A stretch of DNA of 64,000 bases from Flavobacteriia bacterium (GTDB lineage: Bacteria; Bacteroidota; Bacteroidia; Flavobacteriales; Schleiferiaceae): contig JABXHW010000021.1 of assembly GCA_013373425.1 (NCBI GenBank), positions 62,001 through 126,000 on the forward strand, written 5' to 3'. The notes below the pieces were generated by a model. It was given only the letters and a program-made list of their open reading frames with translations. It did not search any database and was not told where the DNA came from. Positions 44,286 through 53,107 of the stretch are shown in pieces (within the stretch, counting starts at the first letter, position 1; each line of letters begins with the position of its first letter). The translations under genes were made by a program, and so were the position numbers.

Positions 44286-44762
44286 TCAATTCACAACCTC
44301 CTCGAGTTTGAAGTGCTTGCGCAGGATAATCTCCACATTCTTTACGGCATCCTTAGTGAAGAAGCGCATGAATAGCCCGCTTAAAGGAAGGAAGATGAAG
44401 ATGAGGGCGAGTCCCAGTATGAGCTTTTCGGAGGCCAAGCCTATTCCAACGAAAACAAACAGTGCAGCTAGAAGTAGCGCAAAGGCTCCAAAGATAGAAT
44501 GAGGAGCTATGTGTAAGGTTACTCTTCCGTCTTCAATTTCCCCATCTACCTCAATGTACCGTTCGACAGAGTTGAAAAGCACATCGACGAAAGCATAGCT
44601 AAGCTTTAATTTGAAGGTGTTTTCGCCGAGATGAAAATTCTCCTTAATACCAATATCCTCCGCAGTGTTGATGTGTGCGAGGAGTTCTGACTGCGCTTCC
44701 TCGTTCGAGTGATACGTCTTCTCCCATCTGAAGCTCTTTTTGATAAACAGTTTCTCTAGCAT
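44286..44762 (-). CDS. Two-helix membrane protein, unknown function
   Basis: 158-aa protein with a soluble N-terminal part and two adjacent hydrophobic segments (about 89-107 and 112-133) followed by a short basic tail. No recognised family. The DNA ahead of its start codon is the T tract of the preceding S9 peptidase terminator, so expression may depend on read-through or on a weak promoter that I could not identify. Confidence 0.65.
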   Translation of the reverse strand: MLEKLFIKKSFRWEKTYHSNEEAQSELLAHINTAEDIGIKENFHLGENTFKLKLSYAFVDVLFNSVERYIEVDGEIEDGRVTLHIAPHSIFGAFALLLAALFVFVGIGLASEKLILGLALIFIFLPLSGLFMRFFTKDAVKNVEIILRKHFKLEEVVN

Positions 44763-44764
44763 AG

Positions 44765-44796
44765 AAAAAACAAACCCCGAGATTGCTCTCGGGGTT
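44765..44796 (-). terminator. Terminator of the S9 peptidase gene
   Basis: Minus-strand stem AACCCCGAG/CTCGGGGTT with a 6-nt loop, followed by TGTTTTTT; 7 bp after the stop of the peptidase gene. Confidence 0.8.
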
Positions 44797-44802
44797 GTAG
44801 TC

Positions 44803-46866
44803 TTAGTCTTGTAAATGTGTCCTTAGCCAACCGAAGAATTCAGTGTGCCAAACGAGTCCGTTTTGAGGACTAAGCACCCAGTGACCTTCATTGGGGAAGT
44901 AGAGGAACTTACTCTCCACACCGCGAATCTGAGCAGCTTGGAAGGCTTCCATCCCTTGGTTTTCTGGAACGCGGAAGTCCTTACCTCCGTGAATCACCAA
45001 AATTGGTGTATCCCAGTTTTGCACAAACTTCGCTGGGTTATAGTCGGTGTAGCTCGCCGGCTGTGGGTCTTGCCAATACGGTCCGCCGAGGTCCCAGTTG
45101 GCGAAGAACAACTCTTCTGTAGAGCCATACCAGCTTTCCATGTTGAAGAGTCCACAGTGACTGATGAAGGCGCTGAATCGTCCTTCGTGAATACCTGCCA
45201 ACATATACACACTGTAGCCGCCGTAAGAGGCACCTACTGCACCGAGGTTGTCGGTATCCACATAAGGCTCTTGGGCTACGTCATCAATGGCAGCCAAATA
45301 ATCGCGCATGGCTTGCCCGCCCCAGTCTTGTGAGATTTGCTCGTTCCATTCAGAGCCGAAGCCTTGAACACCGCGACGGTTAGGCGCTACCACGATGTAC
45401 CCTTGTGCAGCCATGAGCTGGAAGTTCCAACGATAGCTGTAGAATTGTGAAACCGGACTCTGTGGTCCACCTTGACAATAAAGTAGAGTCGGGTACTTCT
45501 TCGTTGGGTCGAAGTCTGGAGGGTAAATCACCCATGTCAACATCTCTTTGCCATCTGAAGTAGTCACCATTCGTTTTTCCACATTGCTCAAGCCGATGGC
45601 CTGATAAATCTGGTCGTTTACGTGAGTCAACGCCACCACTTCTCCCTCGCGAACTTGGAAGATTTCAGTGGCGTGGTTCATATCCTGACGTTCTGCGAAT
45701 AGGTTGCCATCCGCATATTTGAAGCCATTGTAGTTGTAATCACCTGAGGTGAGGAAGTCGAAGTCATACTCAATACGCTCTCCTTCGCGAACTCTGCCGA
45801 TCTCCAATTCAGCCAGTTGTTGAGTAGCGCCGGTTGGAACGTTCACAATCATTTCATCATTCGAAATCCACTGGAAGTCGTTGATGTACTCAACAGTTTG
45901 GTCTTCAACAGTACCTACGATTGAGGTAAAACCTCTTCGAAGATCATAAATCGCTAGTCGGCTTTCATCCGATTCATACCCATTGCGCGCCATTGAAGTG
46001 AATGCCAATAATCGGTTATTCGGAGAGAACTGTGGATGTGCATCGTAGCCTTCTTGCCCTGGTACTTCTGTGGTTTCGCCGGTCTCTGTATTGTAGAGAT
46101 AGATAGCGCTGTTGGTGCTCTGTGCGAATTCAAGTCCAGTTGCGCGCTTGGTGTTGTAAGCTACGTATTTTCCATCTGAGCTCATGGTAAAGCTCTCGCT
46201 CCCGTTGAATGGAGGAATCGGGCAATGATACGGTTCACCCTTCATAAGGTGAGTATAGTCGTCTCCTTCTGTTTCAAGCAAATTAGCACCGGTCAAGTCG
46301 AGTGCACCGAATGCTGGATGGTTCACGTACTCATCGGTCCAGTGATCCCAGTGACGGTACATCAAATCGTCAATTACACGGAATTCAGCTTGATCCAATC
46401 CAGGGTAGAGGTCGCTTGAAGTTGGGAACACTTTCTCGCGAACACTGAAGAGGAGCTGCCAAGAGCCGTCGTTCATTTGAACAGGCTTGAAATTGCCAGA
46501 GCCCTCTGGGAGATTTGTCAATTTCACGGGGGCAGATCCGAATTCAACTTTCCAATACTGACCATCCTTAGCGTAGCCTACCGTGCTTTCGTTGAAGAAA
46601 ACGGCGCTGCTTTCGGAGCCAGGAATGTCGATTACGAGTTGAGGAACCCCAGTGGAGAGGTCGTATACATACAAATCTCTTTCTCCGCTGTTCGCTTCGA
46701 TGGAGTATCTGGAAACGCCATAGAGAACTCTTTCTCCTGAGGTAGAAACATCTTCGAGGGATACTCGGCCTAATTGCCAGAGTAATTCGGGAGTCATACC
46801 CGCAGGTTGTGCTTGTGCAGTTAGCATTGAGCCCATGGCTATCAAACTAAAGATTAGCTTCTTCAT
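44803..46866 (-). CDS. S9 family serine peptidase (dipeptidyl/acylaminoacyl type)
   Basis: 687-aa exported peptidase with signal peptide MKKLIFSLIAMGSMLTAQAQ. An N-terminal propeller is followed by an alpha/beta-hydrolase domain with nucleophile Ser in GASYGGYSVY, Asp in VIHGGKDFRVPENQ and His in FPNEGHWV. RRGVQGFGSEWNEQISQDWGG is typical of S9C-like peptidases. Likely periplasmic or outer-membrane-associated peptide degradation. Monocistronic with its own terminator. Confidence 0.93.
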   Translation of the reverse strand: MKKLIFSLIAMGSMLTAQAQPAGMTPELLWQLGRVSLEDVSTSGERVLYGVSRYSIEANSGERDLYVYDLSTGVPQLVIDIPGSESSAVFFNESTVGYAKDGQYWKVEFGSAPVKLTNLPEGSGNFKPVQMNDGSWQLLFSVREKVFPTSSDLYPGLDQAEFRVIDDLMYRHWDHWTDEYVNHPAFGALDLTGANLLETEGDDYTHLMKGEPYHCPIPPFNGSESFTMSSDGKYVAYNTKRATGLEFAQSTNSAIYLYNTETGETTEVPGQEGYDAHPQFSPNNRLLAFTSMARNGYESDESRLAIYDLRRGFTSIVGTVEDQTVEYINDFQWISNDEMIVNVPTGATQQLAELEIGRVREGERIEYDFDFLTSGDYNYNGFKYADGNLFAERQDMNHATEIFQVREGEVVALTHVNDQIYQAIGLSNVEKRMVTTSDGKEMLTWVIYPPDFDPTKKYPTLLYCQGGPQSPVSQFYSYRWNFQLMAAQGYIVVAPNRRGVQGFGSEWNEQISQDWGGQAMRDYLAAIDDVAQEPYVDTDNLGAVGASYGGYSVYMLAGIHEGRFSAFISHCGLFNMESWYGSTEELFFANWDLGGPYWQDPQPASYTDYNPAKFVQNWDTPILVIHGGKDFRVPENQGMEAFQAAQIRGVESKFLYFPNEGHWVLSPQNGLVWHTEFFGWLRTHLQD

Positions 46867-46918
46867 TTACTGTGAATTTTGGGAAGTGTGAAGATAAGGA
46901 AGTTCGACGGAGAACGGG

Positions 46919-47980
46919 TTAAATCCTTCTTGCAACAAAACTCTTCACGCGCTGGGTGTCTCTACCTCCGGTTTTTTCATGCACACTGATGTCCTGAGCG
47001 GTATCAGATGTGAGTACTTCGTCGAGCGACTTGACAATTCCCAAGGGGACTTTCTCCTCAGTACAGACTTTGGCCAATTTTCCACTTTCCCATTTTGAAG
47101 TGTATTGAGAGAGTTCGGCGATGAGTGCGGTTCTGTTGGTCACACGATCAACATTGCTTCTAAATCTCAAATCCTCTGCGAGAACCGAGCATTCCAATAA
47201 CATGCAAAATCGCACGAATTGAGACTGACTGCCAATTGCCGGTACCGCCCACTTCTTATCCGCTGTTGGCAAGAGGTCGCCATACGGAGCAATGTTCGGA
47301 TGCGCCGTTCCAATGGGTTGAGCCACATGTTGATTCATCCAAAAATTCGTGGCTTGATTGGCAAGGCCAGAAAGTGAGGATTCTTCTAAGGTTACTTCCC
47401 AGCACGATCCTCGGCCTGTTCTTTCGCGTTCAAGCAAGGCCAACAACAGCGCTTCTTTAAGTTGATGGGCAGCCATCACATCTACCATGGCCACAGGCAA
47501 CTTCGACAAGTGTTTCTCAGAAGTGCCTGTCATGCTGATCCAGCCTGTTTCGGCTTGTAGTACAACATCAAAGGCGGGTCGATTCGGATCAGAAGCAAAA
47601 CCTCTAATTCGGCCCCAAATCAATTTTGGATTTAAAGTGCGAAGTTCCTCTGGATTCAGTCCAAACGCTTCTTCATCGGAAGGCTTGAAATTGGATAGAA
47701 GGATGTCCGCGTCCGATAAGAGCTCTTTGAGCATTCGCCGTCCATCCTCGGATTTTAAATCGAGTTGCTCGTAGCTCTTTTCAGCATTAACTGCAGCAAA
47801 GTAAGCGGATATGGAGGAAGTTCTGTCTTCGTTCGCGAGTCGCCATCCCCGCGTAACATCCCCGGCAGGCGGTTCATACTTCACCACCGTTGCACCGAGC
47901 TCGGCCAAAAACCGACCCACTTCTGGTCCGGCAAGTACGGTTGCCAGCTCTACGACTTTGATGCCTTCGAGTGGGCGCAT
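46919..47980 (-). CDS. Family III CoA-transferase, CaiB/BaiF type
   Basis: 353-aa CoA-transferase, somewhat shorter than the usual 380-400. Family hallmarks: GIKVVELATVLAGPEVGRFLAELGATVVKYE (begins at residue 6), the proposed catalytic Asp167 in AMVDVMAAHQ, and LLERERTGRGS. The acyl donor and acceptor are unknown. The start overlaps the DUF4286 stop by one base (TAATG), placing it last in the serS operon. Confidence 0.9.
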   Translation of the reverse strand: MRPLEGIKVVELATVLAGPEVGRFLAELGATVVKYEPPAGDVTRGWRLANEDRTSSISAYFAAVNAEKSYEQLDLKSEDGRRMLKELLSDADILLSNFKPSDEEAFGLNPEELRTLNPKLIWGRIRGFASDPNRPAFDVVLQAETGWISMTGTSEKHLSKLPVAMVDVMAAHQLKEALLLALLERERTGRGSCWEVTLEESSLSGLANQATNFWMNQHVAQPIGTAHPNIAPYGDLLPTADKKWAVPAIGSQSQFVRFCMLLECSVLAEDLRFRSNVDRVTNRTALIAELSQYTSKWESGKLAKVCTEEKVPLGIVKSLDEVLTSDTAQDISVHEKTGGRDTQRVKSFVARRI

Positions 47981-48306
47981 TAGTCGAGACGTTCAGCGGT
48001 GAATTCTGCTACCACTTCCATGATGGTTCGGAAGGCTACGGTTTTGTTCTCGAACTTCTTCTTGTGTTCAGCTTGAAGGCCTTCGGCGTACATCTCTTGG
48101 TAGATGCGGAATGCCTCCATGTCTTTGAGCTTGTATTGAATGGCGAAGGTCGTTCCAGATTCTTCTTCAACCATCAGTTTTGAAAATGCAGCACCCACGA
48201 ACAGTCCCGTCTGAAGCACATCTGGAATATGTGTTTCCCTCATCCACTCGAGCCAAGTCTCGAGCACATCATCATCTACATTAACAGTTACGTTGTACAA
48301 GTACAT
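47980..48306 (-). CDS. DUF4286 family protein
   Basis: 108-aa soluble protein matching the small DUF4286 family (YLYNVTVNVD, HIPDVLQTG, YAEGLQAEHKKKFENK). These proteins resemble ferredoxin-like alpha/beta monooxygenase folds; function unknown. Two bp after the TPR protein gene and in a TAATG overlap with the CoA-transferase. Confidence 0.8.
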   Translation of the reverse strand: MYLYNVTVNVDDDVLETWLEWMRETHIPDVLQTGLFVGAAFSKLMVEEESGTTFAIQYKLKDMEAFRIYQEMYAEGLQAEHKKKFENKTVAFRTIMEVVAEFTAERLD

Positions 48307-48308
48307 AG

Positions 48309-50126
48309 TTATGAATTCAAGTCACCGCGCAATTTGCGGTATTCGTTTCTGGCTTCTTCAGCATAAACGCTGTTGCCGTGTTCGAGTACAATTTTCTCGT
48401 ATAGCTCCTTGGCTTTATCGAGATTGTACAATTGATATTGATAAATTCTCGCTGCTCGAATAAGCGATTCATCCGCGAGTAAGTCCTTCCCGAAGGTGGA
48501 TTCAACAGCAATGTAAAGCTCCGCTGCACTGTCGAGCTGACCCAAGTTTTCCAAGTTCCTAGCGCGAGAGTACATCGCCTCATCGAGCAAAGGATGATCA
48601 GGGGAGAATTGAAGCATGGCATCCAGTGAGTCTAGTTCAACCAGTGCCAAATCGTACCTATGCTGAGCTTGCTTCATCAGCGCTTGGGCATAGAGTTCGA
48701 GCATGATGTATGTTGTGTCCAATGCCGCATTATCCTTGATGAGCAAACTCAATCTCAATGCGTCGTTCGCAATGAGTTTGGATGTCGACTGCTTCAAAAC
48801 ATCGAACTGAATCAAAGCAAATTCAAAATCACCTACGTAGAATGCGATACGCGCCTTTCTGAATCGAGCTTCCTGACCTAGAATTCCTCCTTCGTACTCC
48901 GTTTCGACCTGAGCGTATGTGAGTAGAGCGTCGTACGGCTGACCTTGTGTGAGTTCAATATCGCCTTTGAGGAGTTTTGCTTCAGCGGCTACCTTTGGCT
49001 GACTAGAAGCAGAGTTGATGCATGCCTCAATTGTGGTCAATGCATTCACCGGTTGGTTGAGGTATAGATATTCGGTTTCGGCCTGAAGCAAGAGGAGGTT
49101 GCTACGGGTGGAATTTCCTCTAAGCAGATCACTGGCATTCACCATTTCTTGATGAAGTGCAGTGAATTCTTCCATGCCGCCGTTCTCTTCTACGAGCTGA
49201 GCATGCGTGGCTTCGATTTTCCCGAAGACCGCATCAGCATAAAACGGGGTAGCTGACTCTTCCTCAATCAAGAACTCATAAATGTAAATCGCAGAGGAGA
49301 AGTCGCCAGCTTGCTTCGCATTGACAGCCAGTTGAAAAATCTCATACGGTTCTGCTAGTGTTCTGCGGTAAAGTGCAGACAATTGGCGGAACGCTTGTCG
49401 ATACTGGCCTTCCTGAGTGAGTGTCCAAATCAATAGCTGATTAAAGACGATGTCGTCGGTTTCCTGAATGCGGAGTACAATTTCGCGCTTGAGCACCTCT
49501 GCAAGTGGGATTTCTCCATCCCGGTTGGTGTTGAAACGAATCACGTTTTTCAGGCTCGGTAGGAAGTTTGGATTCTTCTCGAGCACTTCCAAGTAGGAGA
49601 TGTACATTTCCTCGAGCATTCCCATTTCCGCATAGAGCATGGCTTTTTGCTGATCGAAAGCCATTCGTGGATTGCTGCGTTCCGCAGTTTCAAGCGCACC
49701 CAAGGCGAATTGAAAGATGCCGAGTTTTTTAAAGCGTTCGCTGTATTGATAGGCCAATCCAGGCTGACGATATATGGCTTCTAGAACCGTGTTGAACCGG
49801 TCTTCTGCTTCTGTGGTATCTCGTTGCAATAGCGAGATATACCCAAGGTCAATTCGGTAAAGATCCTGCCGATTCTGCGCTTTGTCGATGTGATCCTCGA
49901 TAAAGTCTTCAGCATCTTCGAGTTCTTCCAGTTGGATGAAACAATCGACAATCTGTTCGTAGTAGAAATCGGAGCCGTCCGACTTATACAAGTCCTGCCA
50001 ATCGCTCAATGCCTCTTCATACTTACCTTCATCCATGGCTTGTTGGGCCATCTGTCTCTTTACCTGTCCGAATGTTGTCAGGGAGAAGCTAAAGGTCAAT
50101 ATGTAGATGAAGAAGTATTTAGGCAT
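48309..50126 (-). CDS. Exported TPR-repeat protein
   Basis: 605-aa protein with signal peptide MPKYFFIYILTFSFSLTTFG and tetratricopeptide-like repeats over nearly the full length (RQMAQQAMDEGKYEEAL, AETEYLYLNQPVNAL, LYEKIVLEHGNSVYAEEARNEY). Presumably a periplasmic or membrane-associated scaffold; partner unknown. The ATG overlaps the stop of the upstream lipoprotein gene by one base (TAATG). Confidence 0.87.
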   Translation of the reverse strand: MPKYFFIYILTFSFSLTTFGQVKRQMAQQAMDEGKYEEALSDWQDLYKSDGSDFYYEQIVDCFIQLEELEDAEDFIEDHIDKAQNRQDLYRIDLGYISLLQRDTTEAEDRFNTVLEAIYRQPGLAYQYSERFKKLGIFQFALGALETAERSNPRMAFDQQKAMLYAEMGMLEEMYISYLEVLEKNPNFLPSLKNVIRFNTNRDGEIPLAEVLKREIVLRIQETDDIVFNQLLIWTLTQEGQYRQAFRQLSALYRRTLAEPYEIFQLAVNAKQAGDFSSAIYIYEFLIEEESATPFYADAVFGKIEATHAQLVEENGGMEEFTALHQEMVNASDLLRGNSTRSNLLLLQAETEYLYLNQPVNALTTIEACINSASSQPKVAAEAKLLKGDIELTQGQPYDALLTYAQVETEYEGGILGQEARFRKARIAFYVGDFEFALIQFDVLKQSTSKLIANDALRLSLLIKDNAALDTTYIMLELYAQALMKQAQHRYDLALVELDSLDAMLQFSPDHPLLDEAMYSRARNLENLGQLDSAAELYIAVESTFGKDLLADESLIRAARIYQYQLYNLDKAKELYEKIVLEHGNSVYAEEARNEYRKLRGDLNS

Positions 50127-50650
50127 TAAAGATTGGGGAATATAGAATCGAGTCTTGTTTGCATTGAATCTACACCGTCGGAGTAGTAGAGAATTTCACC
50201 CCCACGAGCGCTAATCTCATCGAGCATTCCCTGAATAACAGAGCGCTCCTGTTCGATGTAAGTGGAAACCTGCTCTGATTCGAGCAAGTCGTATTGAATG
50301 TCGTGTTTGAGGTTATCCAATCTTGATAACGCTTCATCGAGCTGAACCGTATGCATGCGGTACTTGCCTCTCCACTTACCCAAAGCGCGCTGGTATCGAT
50401 CAAGCCAAGTTAGGTCATGGATGTACACATCCGCAAGAGAGCTGTCGAAATCAGATGAGCTCAAATAGAGGTAATAGGGCTTCACCTTGTTGAAGGTTGT
50501 CCAAATGGAATTGCTGTCCAACAAAGTATTTAGACTATCGGCATATTCCACTTCGCTGTGAAGCGTACTGAACTCGCTTGGAACAGGGTGGTTTCCGTTG
50601 CAAGCTGTGAGGAAAATCGAAAGAATTGCAAGTGCCGTTAGCTTTCTCAT
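50126..50650 (-). CDS. Lipoprotein downstream of serS
   Basis: 174-aa lipoprotein, lipobox FLTAC with lipidated Cys17; the mature part is mainly helical with charged, coiled-coil-like stretches (LDNLKHDIQYDLLESEQV, IQGMLDEISARGG). Function unknown. The frame is open upstream, but ATG 50650 begins the signal peptide and overlaps the serS stop in ATGA. Genes of this kind regularly follow serS in Bacteroidota, in my recollection. Confidence 0.82.
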   Translation of the reverse strand: MRKLTALAILSIFLTACNGNHPVPSEFSTLHSEVEYADSLNTLLDSNSIWTTFNKVKPYYLYLSSSDFDSSLADVYIHDLTWLDRYQRALGKWRGKYRMHTVQLDEALSRLDNLKHDIQYDLLESEQVSTYIEQERSVIQGMLDEISARGGEILYYSDGVDSMQTRLDSIFPNL

Positions 50651-51921
50651 TTTGTAATCTTTTGAAATCCTGTATACGTGTGAAGTACTTTCGGGATACG
50701 AATTCCATCTTCTTCTTGATGGTTTTCCAATAGTGCAGCAACGATTCTCGGAAGCGCCAATGCTGAACCGTTCAAGGTATGACAAAGATGCTTCTTCTTG
50801 TCTTCTCCTTGATAGCGCAACTTGAGGCGGTTAGCCTGGAATGTCTCGAAATTTGAAACGCTACTCACTTCGAGCCAACGCTCTTGTGCGGCACTCCAAA
50901 CTTCAAAGTCGTAAGTCAATGCACTTGTGAATCCCATATCTCCACCGCATAAACGAAGAATACGGTAAGGAAGTTCTAGCTCTTCGAGGAGGTTTGCAAC
51001 GTGAGCCACCATTTCGTCGAGTTGAGCATAAGAATTCTCTGGACTGGTAATATTCACAATCTCCACCTTATCGAATTGGTGAAGTCGGTTTAGACCACGA
51101 ACATCTTTGCCATAAGATCCTGCTTCGCGACGGAAACAAGGAGTATATGCTGTGCTTTTGATTGGGAAGTCGTCTGCGCTTACAATCTGATCGCGGAACA
51201 TATTCGTGATTGGAACTTCTGCAGTTGGGATGGCGTAGAGATTATCTTCACCCATGTGGTACATCTGGCCTTCTTTATCAGGAAGCTGACCCGTCCCATA
51301 TCCACTCTCTTCATTCACGAAGAAAGGCGGGATGAATTCTCTGTATCCAGCGGCGGTGTTCTTGTCGAGGAAGTAGTTGATCAGCGCGCGTTGAAGGCGA
51401 GCTCCACGATTGGTGTATACCGGGAAACCAGCGCCTGTTACCTTAACTCCTAGTTCGAAATCAATCAGGTCGTATTCTGTGGTGAGCTCCCAGTGTGGCT
51501 TGGCATCTGCAGGAAGAGTAGGGAAGTCGCCAACGCGCTTCACTTCAACGTTATCATCTGCATGTGCACCTTTCACCACGCTCTCATGCGGTGTGTTCGG
51601 CAAGGTGAGAAGCAATTCGGTTTGCTTTTCACTGGCGGTGTTCAAGGCCTCTTGTAGCTCTTTGCTCTTTGTTTTGAGGTCAGCTGTTTTCGCTTTGGCG
51701 GCTTCAGCTTCTTCTCTTTTGCCGGATTTGAAGAGCTCACCGATTTCTTTAGCAAGTCGGTTAGACTCTGCCAAGGTGTTATCGAGTTCCACTTGAGTGT
51801 GTCGGCGGTCTTCATCAGCTTGAAGGATCGCTTCGATAGTCTCGGTAGCATCGATGTTGCGCTTGTCAAGTGCAGCGATAACTCGATCTTTATCTTCTCG
51901 GATTTTGTGTATTTCGAGCAT
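50647..51921 (-). CDS. serS: Seryl-tRNA synthetase
   Basis: 424-aa class II synthetase. N-terminal coiled-coil tRNA-binding arm (LDNTLAESNRLAKEIGELFK region), motif 2 TPCFRREAGSYGKDVRGL and motif 3 near LNGSALALPRIVAALLENHQ. Normal length. Heads an operon with the lipoprotein, TPR protein, DUF4286 protein and CoA-transferase, all with overlapping or nearly touching junctions. Confidence 0.98.
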   Translation of the reverse strand: MLEIHKIREDKDRVIAALDKRNIDATETIEAILQADEDRRHTQVELDNTLAESNRLAKEIGELFKSGKREEAEAAKAKTADLKTKSKELQEALNTASEKQTELLLTLPNTPHESVVKGAHADDNVEVKRVGDFPTLPADAKPHWELTTEYDLIDFELGVKVTGAGFPVYTNRGARLQRALINYFLDKNTAAGYREFIPPFFVNEESGYGTGQLPDKEGQMYHMGEDNLYAIPTAEVPITNMFRDQIVSADDFPIKSTAYTPCFRREAGSYGKDVRGLNRLHQFDKVEIVNITSPENSYAQLDEMVAHVANLLEELELPYRILRLCGGDMGFTSALTYDFEVWSAAQERWLEVSSVSNFETFQANRLKLRYQGEDKKKHLCHTLNGSALALPRIVAALLENHQEEDGIRIPKVLHTYTGFQKITK

Positions 51922-51949
51922 GATTGTGTTCCAGCGTTTTAGAAGTCTT

Positions 51950-51957
51950 CAAAAGTA
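51950..51957 (-). promoter_or_regulatory. -7 promoter element for the serS operon
   Basis: Minus-strand TACTTTTG, exact TAnnTTTG match, 28 nt before the serS ATG. Confidence 0.5.
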
Positions 51958-52025
51958 CATTAAGGCCTCATTCCTCGCAAGGATGATGCGCCCCAACAGG
52001 ATGAGTGCTCTTCGGAGTTTGGAGC

Positions 52026-52059
52026 AAAAAAAAAAGGCCATCCAATGGACGGCCTTTTT
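52026..52059 (-). terminator. Terminator of the rplU-rpmA operon
   Basis: Hairpin AAAAAGGCC-x-TCC / GGA-x-GGCCTTTTT with a 3-nt loop; on the minus strand it is followed by ten Ts. It lies about 20 bp after the rpmA stop. Confidence 0.82.
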
Positions 52060-52078
52060 ATCTTTTTAAAATATCGAT

Positions 52079-52339
52079 TTAGGCCTCAGCAGGCTGAATC
52101 GATACAACTGACTTGTTGTCTTTCTTCTTAGAGAAAACAACAGTTCCGTCAACAAGGGCAAAGAGCGTGTGATCTTTACCGATACCTACGTTTTTACCTG
52201 GGTGGTGCTTAGTTCCACGCTGGCGAACAATAATGTTTCCGGCAATCGCGTCTTGGCCACCGAAAATTTTCACGCCAAGGCGTTTACTTTCTGATTCGCG
52301 TCCGTTCTTGGAACTACCAACCCCTTTTTTGTGTGCCAT
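52079..52339 (-). CDS. rpmA: 50S ribosomal protein L27
   Basis: 86-aa L27, starting [24 protein letters not shown] with the typical basic N-terminus near the peptidyl-transferase centre and no cleavable leader of the Firmicutes type. [15 protein letters not shown] and [13 protein letters not shown] are conserved. 19 bp downstream of rplU, the usual order. Confidence 0.98.
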   Translation of the reverse strand: MAHKKGVGSSKNGRESESKRLGVKIFGGQDAIAGNIIVRQRGTKHHPGKNVGIGKDHTLFALVDGTVVFSKKKDNKSVVSIQPAEA

Positions 52340-52358
52340 GGTTGATTGACTTTATTCG

Positions 52359-52910
52359 TTATTCTTCAGATTTCTTATCGTCAGCCTTCTTTGCTGTAGT
52401 CTTCTTCGCTGCTGGTTTCTTAGCAGTAGTTGACTTCTTAGCGGCTGTAGTTTTCTTTGCTGCTGGCTTAGCGTCAGTCTTAGCTTCAGAAGCCTTCTTA
52501 GTAGTAGTCTTCTTCGCTGCTGGCTTCTTCGCTTCAGCCTTTGGAGCTTCTTCAGTCTTCGCTGCTGCTTCCTTCTTAGGAGCGGCTTTCTTAGCGGCAG
52601 GCTTACCGAAACCAGTGATTTCGATAGATGTGATGGCCTGACGGTGACCGTTCTTCTTCTTGTAGCCTTTGCGACGTTTCTTTTTGAAAACGATCACTTT
52701 ATCAGCCTTCAAGTGCTCAAGGATAGTTGCATTAACTGCAACACCTTCTATAACCGGGGCGCCAACTTCTACCTTACCGTTATCATCGGTCAAAAGAACG
52801 CGGTCGAAAGTCAATTTCGCACCTGCTTCTCCTTCGAGACGATTAACGTAGAGGCGTTGGTCTTTTTGTACTTTGTACTGATGCCCTGCTATCTCTACAA
52901 TTGCGTACAT
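52359..52910 (-). CDS. rplU: 50S ribosomal protein L21 with long Lys/Ala-rich tail
   Basis: 183 aa; the L21 core is residues 1-102 (MYAIVEIAGHQYKVQ..., FKKKRRKGYKKKNGHRQ, SIEITG), the usual full length. Residues 103-183 (52362-52604) form an extra low-complexity tail of Lys, Ala, Thr and some Glu built from PAAKKTT- and AAKKSTT-like repeats, resembling histone H1-like bacterial tails. It is in frame with rpmA following normally, so not a frameshift artefact by appearance. The tail may contact rRNA or be disordered. Confidence 0.95.
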   Translation of the reverse strand: MYAIVEIAGHQYKVQKDQRLYVNRLEGEAGAKLTFDRVLLTDDNGKVEVGAPVIEGVAVNATILEHLKADKVIVFKKKRRKGYKKKNGHRQAITSIEITGFGKPAAKKAAPKKEAAAKTEEAPKAEAKKPAAKKTTTKKASEAKTDAKPAAKKTTAAKKSTTAKKPAAKKTTAKKADDKKSEE

Positions 52911-52950
52911 ACGTTCGTACTAATTATTAAACAATCCAGAATTGGGGCTG

Positions 52951-52958
52951 CAAATGTA
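52951..52958 (-). promoter_or_regulatory. -7 promoter element for rplU-rpmA
   Basis: Minus-strand TACATTTG, exact TAnnTTTG match, 40 nt before the rplU ATG. Confidence 0.5.
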
Positions 52959-53055
52959 ATCGAAATTATTGAATGAGAGGAAACTGTGCTGCAAATATTT
53001 CATAGAAATGGGCCTGTGTATCGGAGCGAACCTTGGGACTCCACCGAATAAAGGT

Positions 53056-53063
53056 TACTTTTG
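53056..53063 (+). promoter_or_regulatory. Promoter of the M16 protease pair
   Basis: TACTTTTG, exact -7 match, with a TTG at 53033-53035 about 20 nt upstream in the expected -33 position. Start codon 44 nt downstream at 53108. Confidence 0.5.
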
Positions 53064-53107
53064 GGCCTTGCTGCTTGAATTTCAGTATCAATTTTAATCC
53101 TCCTGTG

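Noticed and set aside
52359-52604. L21 tail considered as a frameshift or read-through artefact
   Set aside because: The frame is continuous, codon use is regular, and the stop is followed at normal spacing by rpmA.
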